Source: Ilumatobacteraceae bacterium (GTDB taxonomy: Bacteria; Actinomycetota; Acidimicrobiia; Acidimicrobiales; Ilumatobacteraceae). From it: 15,862 nucleotides of DNA. A program made the position numbers and the translations under genes. The notes below the pieces were generated by a model, which saw nothing but the letters and a program-made list of their open reading frames with translations, was not told the DNA's origin and searched no databases. Position 1 is the stretch's first letter, and every line of letters starts with the position of its first letter. Positions 12,931 through 15,862 of this stretch are shown in pieces. The stretch lies in assembly GCA_007117775.1 (NCBI GenBank), contig SKFX01000196.1, positions 1 through 15,862 of the forward strand, written 5' to 3'.

Positions 12931-13428
12931 GTGCCAACCCCCACCACTGCACCTCGTCGCCGGGTCGATCGCGGGCTGTTGTTGGCGAGCCTTGCCATCG
13001 CTGCGGGAATCGTGATCGTGATCTGGGGTGTGCTGTCCAGCAGCACCGGCACACCAGCGGTGCGACTGCCCGAGGGCCTCGAGCGGATCTCACCGACCCC
13101 GGGGTCACCACGGGTGCTCGCGCAGGAGAACATTGTGGCCGAACTCGAACAGGGCTATACCGGGGTTTTCGTCATCAATGGCGTCGAGATCGAGACGATC
13201 AGCCTCGATGAGATCGGCGTGATCGACGTCGAGCCAGGCCGTCAGATCGATCTGCCTCCGGTGACGATCTTCGAGCCCGGCAACGCCACGTTGACCTACC
13301 GGCCACAGCGAGGCAGCGCCGTCGAGCAGTTCTCGACCGGACAACAAGAGGTCCAGGTGATCTTCTGGCGATTGGACGAGGGTCGTATCCGACCATCGTC
13401 GTTCACCTGGACATTCGACGTCTTCTGA
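12931..13428 (+). CDS. Uncharacterised single-pass membrane protein
   Basis: 165 residues from a GTG start. A basic N-terminus (RRRVDR, 9-14) precedes one TM helix (about 15-36), suggesting an N-in topology with the remaining ~125 residues outside the membrane. The exterior part is beta-rich, with no cysteine and no family I recognise; it ends in a Trp/Phe-rich strand (SFTWTFDVF, 157-165). The gene is divergent from the PASTA kinase-like gene (84-base gap), so the two may share regulation, and both proteins have extracytoplasmic domains. CATCAT (12919-12924) six bases before the GTG could act as a leaderless -10, but the match is weak. Convergent with ligA. Confidence 0.75.
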   Translation: MPTPTTAPRRRVDRGLLLASLAIAAGIVIVIWGVLSSSTGTPAVRLPEGLERISPTPGSPRVLAQENIVAELEQGYTGVFVINGVEIETISLDEIGVIDVEPGRQIDLPPVTIFEPGNATLTYRPQRGSAVEQFSTGQQEVQVIFWRLDEGRIRPSSFTWTFDVF

Positions 13429-13432
13429 TCCG

Positions 13433-13446
13433 ACGCCCGGTGGCGT
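13433..13446 (+). terminator. Small hairpin between the membrane protein gene and ligA
   Basis: ACGCC (13433-13437) pairs with GGCGT (13442-13446) around a four-base loop, four bases after the stop of the plus-strand gene. It is short and lacks a T-run, so this is a weak candidate. Confidence 0.28.
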
Positions 13447-13485
13447 GAGCAGGACACCGCAGCGATCAGACCATCGTCGGCTCGA

Positions 13486-15510
13486 TCACCATTCACCAGT
13501 GTCGAGCAACCGCTCGAAACCCGATGCGTCGATGACATCAATGCCGAGTTCCTCGGCGCGCTTGACCTTGCTCGCACCCGGTGCGTCACCGACAACGACG
13601 ACATCGGTCTTCTTGCTGACACTTCCCGGGCACGTTCCACCACGATCGCGGATTGCGGCTTCGGCCTCGCTGCGCGAATAACCCGGCACCGTCCCGGTCA
13701 CCACCACCACCCGACCGGTCAGGGTCTGCGCGAGATCAACGGCACCGGGTGCCGGGCTGGGGAGATGATCCAAGACGACACCGACCTCGGCGAGTTTGTC
13801 GATGAACGCCCGATTGTTCGGATGGGCGTACCATGACGAGATCGTGGTCGCGATCACCGCGCCGACACCGTCGACCGCAGCGAGTGCATCGGGATCGGCC
13901 CCGAGGACCGCCTGAACGCTGCCGAACCGCTCGGCGAGCACCTGCGATGCTGCCGGGCCGAGGTGACGGATCCCGAGCGCGGTCAGGACCTTGGGGACGG
14001 GACGTTGTCTGGTCTCGGCGATCGCTGCGACCAACTTCTCGGCACTCGGGCGCGCGAACCCCTCGAGTGGCTCGATCTGATCCGCGTCCAAGGTGTACAG
14101 GTCGGCGGGATCGGCGACGAGGCCGGCCTCGGTGAGCTGGATCACCGTGCGTTCGCCGAGGCCGTCGATATCCATCGCCGAGCGCGACGCCCAATAGGCG
14201 AGACGTTGGTTCAGCTGTGAGGGACAGGTGGCCTCCACACAACGGGTGTCGGATTCACCTTCGAGACGCTCGAACCGGCCGCGCACCGGACACGGACAGT
14301 GCGTCGGGAACTGCCACGCCTCGGTCCCGGCGGGTCGCATCGACAGCACCGGTCCGACGACTTCTGGGATCACATCGCCGGCCTTTCGAACGATCACGGT
14401 GTCACCGGGTCGCACATCCTTGAGCCGGACCTGATCTTCGTTGTGCAGTGTCGCCATCGACACCGTGGACCCGGCGACCAGGACCGGCTCGAGCACAGCG
14501 AACGGAGTGGCACGGCCCGTGCGGCCGACCGACACCTGAATATCGAGCAGCGCGGTGGTGCGTTCCTCGGGCGGGAACTTGTAGGCGATCGCCCAGCGCG
14601 GTGCCCGCGAGGTGAACCCGAGGGAATCTCGCTGTGCGAGATCGTCGACTTTGATGACCACGCCATCGATCTCGTAATCGAGAGCATGACGGTGCGCCTG
14701 ATGGTGAGAGCAGTGGTCGATGACCGCTGCGAAGTCATCGAATCGTCGGACCTCGGGGTTGACCGGGAACCCGAGGCGGCCAAGGTAGTCCAAGGTGTCG
14801 GAATGTGATGTGAACTCCGGACCTCCGTGGATTTCGCCGATCTGATACACCCACAACTGCAGGCCTCGAGCGGCGGTCACCGCAGAGTCCTTCTGGCGCA
14901 GGCTTCCCGCGGCAGCGTTGCGCGGATTCGCGAAACGGCGATCACCGGTCTGCTCGGCAGCATCGTTGAGCGCGTCGAAGGTGGCGATCGGCAGATAGAT
15001 CTCACCGCGGACCTCGAGCAGTTCAGGGGCGCTGACCGTGGAGGTGTCGAGATGTTTGGGCACACCCTCGATGGTGGTGACGTTGGCGGTCACGTCCTCG
15101 CCGATACGGCCATCGCCGCGAGTGGCGGCACGCTCGAAGGCCCCGTTGCGGTACAGCAGGCTCATCGCCACACCATCGATCTTCAGTTCACACACCCACG
15201 ACACCGCCGCATCGCCGAGGCCGCGATGCACCCGCTCGGCCCAGCCGCTGAGTTCCTCGGCGTCCATGGCGTTGTCGAGGCTCATCATCGGCACGGCGTG
15301 GGTGACCGGAGCGAACAACGGGTTCGGCGCACCACCGACCGAGGAGTTCTCGACGGCGAATTCGGGATATTGGCGCTCGAGTTCAGCCAGTTCGCGCACC
15401 AACAGATCGAATTCGGCGTCGGGGATCTCAGGAGCATCGAGTTCGTGATATCGACGGTTGTGGTGCGCGATCTGCGCCCGGAGTTCTTCGATCCGATCCT
15501 GCGCTGCCAT
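13486..15510 (-). CDS. ligA: NAD+-dependent DNA ligase
   Basis: 674 residues. The enzyme seals nicks in replication and repair using NAD+. Domains in order: Ia with the NAD+-binding helices (1-70); nucleotidyltransferase with adenylated Lys110 in KIDG (110-113), followed by RGDG (131-134) and FANPRNAAAGSLRQ (193-206); OB fold (about 315-400); a zinc finger (405-429); helix-hairpin-helix repeats (about 440-570); and a C-terminal BRCT domain (about 593-674). The zinc finger is odd: the first two Cys are C405 and C407 (CPCP) rather than a C-x2-C pair, followed by C424 and C429. The ATG at 15510 is chosen over a further upstream start at 15540 because the family begins near this point and a TACACT box precedes it by seven bases. 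Confidence 0.97.
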   Translation of the reverse strand: MAAQDRIEELRAQIAHHNRRYHELDAPEIPDAEFDLLVRELAELERQYPEFAVENSSVGGAPNPLFAPVTHAVPMMSLDNAMDAEELSGWAERVHRGLGDAAVSWVCELKIDGVAMSLLYRNGAFERAATRGDGRIGEDVTANVTTIEGVPKHLDTSTVSAPELLEVRGEIYLPIATFDALNDAAEQTGDRRFANPRNAAAGSLRQKDSAVTAARGLQLWVYQIGEIHGGPEFTSHSDTLDYLGRLGFPVNPEVRRFDDFAAVIDHCSHHQAHRHALDYEIDGVVIKVDDLAQRDSLGFTSRAPRWAIAYKFPPEERTTALLDIQVSVGRTGRATPFAVLEPVLVAGSTVSMATLHNEDQVRLKDVRPGDTVIVRKAGDVIPEVVGPVLSMRPAGTEAWQFPTHCPCPVRGRFERLEGESDTRCVEATCPSQLNQRLAYWASRSAMDIDGLGERTVIQLTEAGLVADPADLYTLDADQIEPLEGFARPSAEKLVAAIAETRQRPVPKVLTALGIRHLGPAASQVLAERFGSVQAVLGADPDALAAVDGVGAVIATTISSWYAHPNNRAFIDKLAEVGVVLDHLPSPAPGAVDLAQTLTGRVVVVTGTVPGYSRSEAEAAIRDRGGTCPGSVSKKTDVVVVGDAPGASKVKRAEELGIDVIDASGFERLLDTGEW

Positions 15511-15517
15511 CGACGCC

Positions 15518-15523
15518 AGTGTA
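15518..15523 (-). promoter_or_regulatory. Candidate -10 element (leaderless) of ligA
   Basis: The minus strand reads TACACT, then seven bases, then the ATG at 15510. Transcription would begin at or next to the start codon. No clear -35 is found, and no Shine-Dalgarno precedes the ATG. Confidence 0.48.
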
Positions 15524-15621
15524 GGGAGCCGGTATCTCACCTCGAGCCATCATCACAGCCGAGACATCGATGTGATCCTGACGTTCACCACAGCGCTGGT
15601 ACGGCACGCTGATCGGTGGCG

Positions 15622-15650
15622 TTGCGGGAACCGACCACAGCGGGCAGGCT
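15622..15650 (+). promoter_or_regulatory. Possible promoter of the right-edge membrane protein
   Basis: TTGCGG (15622-15627) and CAGGCT (15645-15650) are separated by 17 bases, and the GTG at 15657 follows the second after six bases. The spacing is ideal for a leaderless mRNA but the -10 match is weak. Confidence 0.3.
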
Positions 15651-15656
15651 GTCGCC

Positions 15657-15862
15657 GTGACCGACACCGCATCCGGGCATGACCCCACTGCGTCACATAT
15701 CGACGCACCCTCGCGATGGACGACCGCCGCTGCGTCGGCATGGCTGTGGGTGGTGCGCGTGGCATGGGTCATCATCGGGGCGACGGGTTGGTCAGCTGTC
15801 GAGCAGCTCACCTCGTCGCGCGAGCACTGGTCGCTGGGCGTGCTCACCACGGCCGCGGCCAC
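15657..15862 (+). CDS. Membrane protein, N-terminal part (cut by the right edge)
   Basis: A GTG at 15657 opens a frame that runs off the window after 68 residues. After a polar head (residues 1-20) comes a Trp/Val-rich hydrophobic segment (about 22-45, including WLWVVRVAWVIIGATGW, 29-45), and a second hydrophobic stretch begins near 59. This indicates a multi-pass membrane protein of unknown function. No family is recognised from this fragment. It is divergent from ligA, and the 146 bases between the two start codons hold no other gene that I can support. The start is uncertain. Confidence 0.55.
   Translation, partial: MTDTASGHDPTASHIDAPSRWTTAAASAWLWVVRVAWVIIGATGWSAVEQLTSSREHWSLGVLTTAAA

Noticed and set aside
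14827..15612. Plus-strand ORF of 261 codons over the start of ligA
   Set aside because: Antisense to the well-conserved adenylation domain of LigA; no motif of its own.
15428..15862. Minus-strand ORF of 144 codons at the right edge
   Set aside because: It overlaps the ligA start in another frame and is rich in Thr/Ala/Arg without a motif. The plus-strand frame from 15657 has real transmembrane segments.
1..15862. Mobile elements, CRISPR arrays, tRNA/rRNA genes, phage or defence systems
   Set aside because: No transposase, integrase, regularly spaced repeats, tRNA-like cloverleaf or defence-gene motif was seen. The gene content is housekeeping and composition looks uniform by eye.

Overview
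The window is GC-rich, densely coded chromosomal DNA with short intergenic gaps. Actinobacterial traits include a type 2 PyrF, a long SerA with ASB and ACT domains, a PASTA-kinase-like protein, an SCP2 protein, a Sunset-domain protein, and several start codons placed 6-9 bases after a TAnnnT hexamer, as in leaderless mRNAs. I infer an actinobacterium, perhaps of the class Acidimicrobiia. There is no trace of phage, transposons, CRISPR or rRNA/tRNA genes. This is housekeeping territory with some unusual details.

Layout. 1-1736 (minus): a DEAD-box RNA helicase followed, with a 4-base overlap, by a lipoprotein cut by the left edge. 1755-3797 (plus): a promoter, a 30-codon leader peptide ending in four Leu codons, an attenuator and leuA. 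3894-5405 (plus): a Sunset-domain membrane protein, a possible 37-residue ORF, a small ferredoxin and pyrF; the last three are joined by 4-base overlaps. 5468-7033 (minus): serA, convergent with pyrF. 7193-9096 (plus): a GNAT acyltransferase and an enolase-superfamily OSBS/N-acylamino acid racemase, apparently an operon. 9139-9549 (plus): an SCP2 protein, convergent with an SDR dehydrogenase (9565-10467, minus). 10600-12846 (minus): a PASTA receptor with a degenerate kinase domain, divergent from a one-TM protein (12931-13428, plus). 13486-15510 (minus): ligA, divergent from a membrane protein cut by the right edge (15657 onward).

How the genes work together. leuA (leucine), serA (serine) and pyrF (UMP) are biosynthetic; ligA and the helicase serve DNA and RNA metabolism. 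The GNAT/racemase pair resembles the known pathway that inverts D-amino acids through N-succinyl intermediates. The SDR and SCP2 protein resemble separate pieces of the peroxisomal multifunctional enzyme 2.

The two strongest non-routine observations are the leuA leader, whose three competing stems fit classic ribosome-mediated attenuation on an apparently leaderless mRNA, and the PASTA protein, whose kinase domain has lost the catalytic Asp, the HRD-loop Asn and probably the alpha-C Glu. All family assignments come from motifs read by eye; no database search was run.
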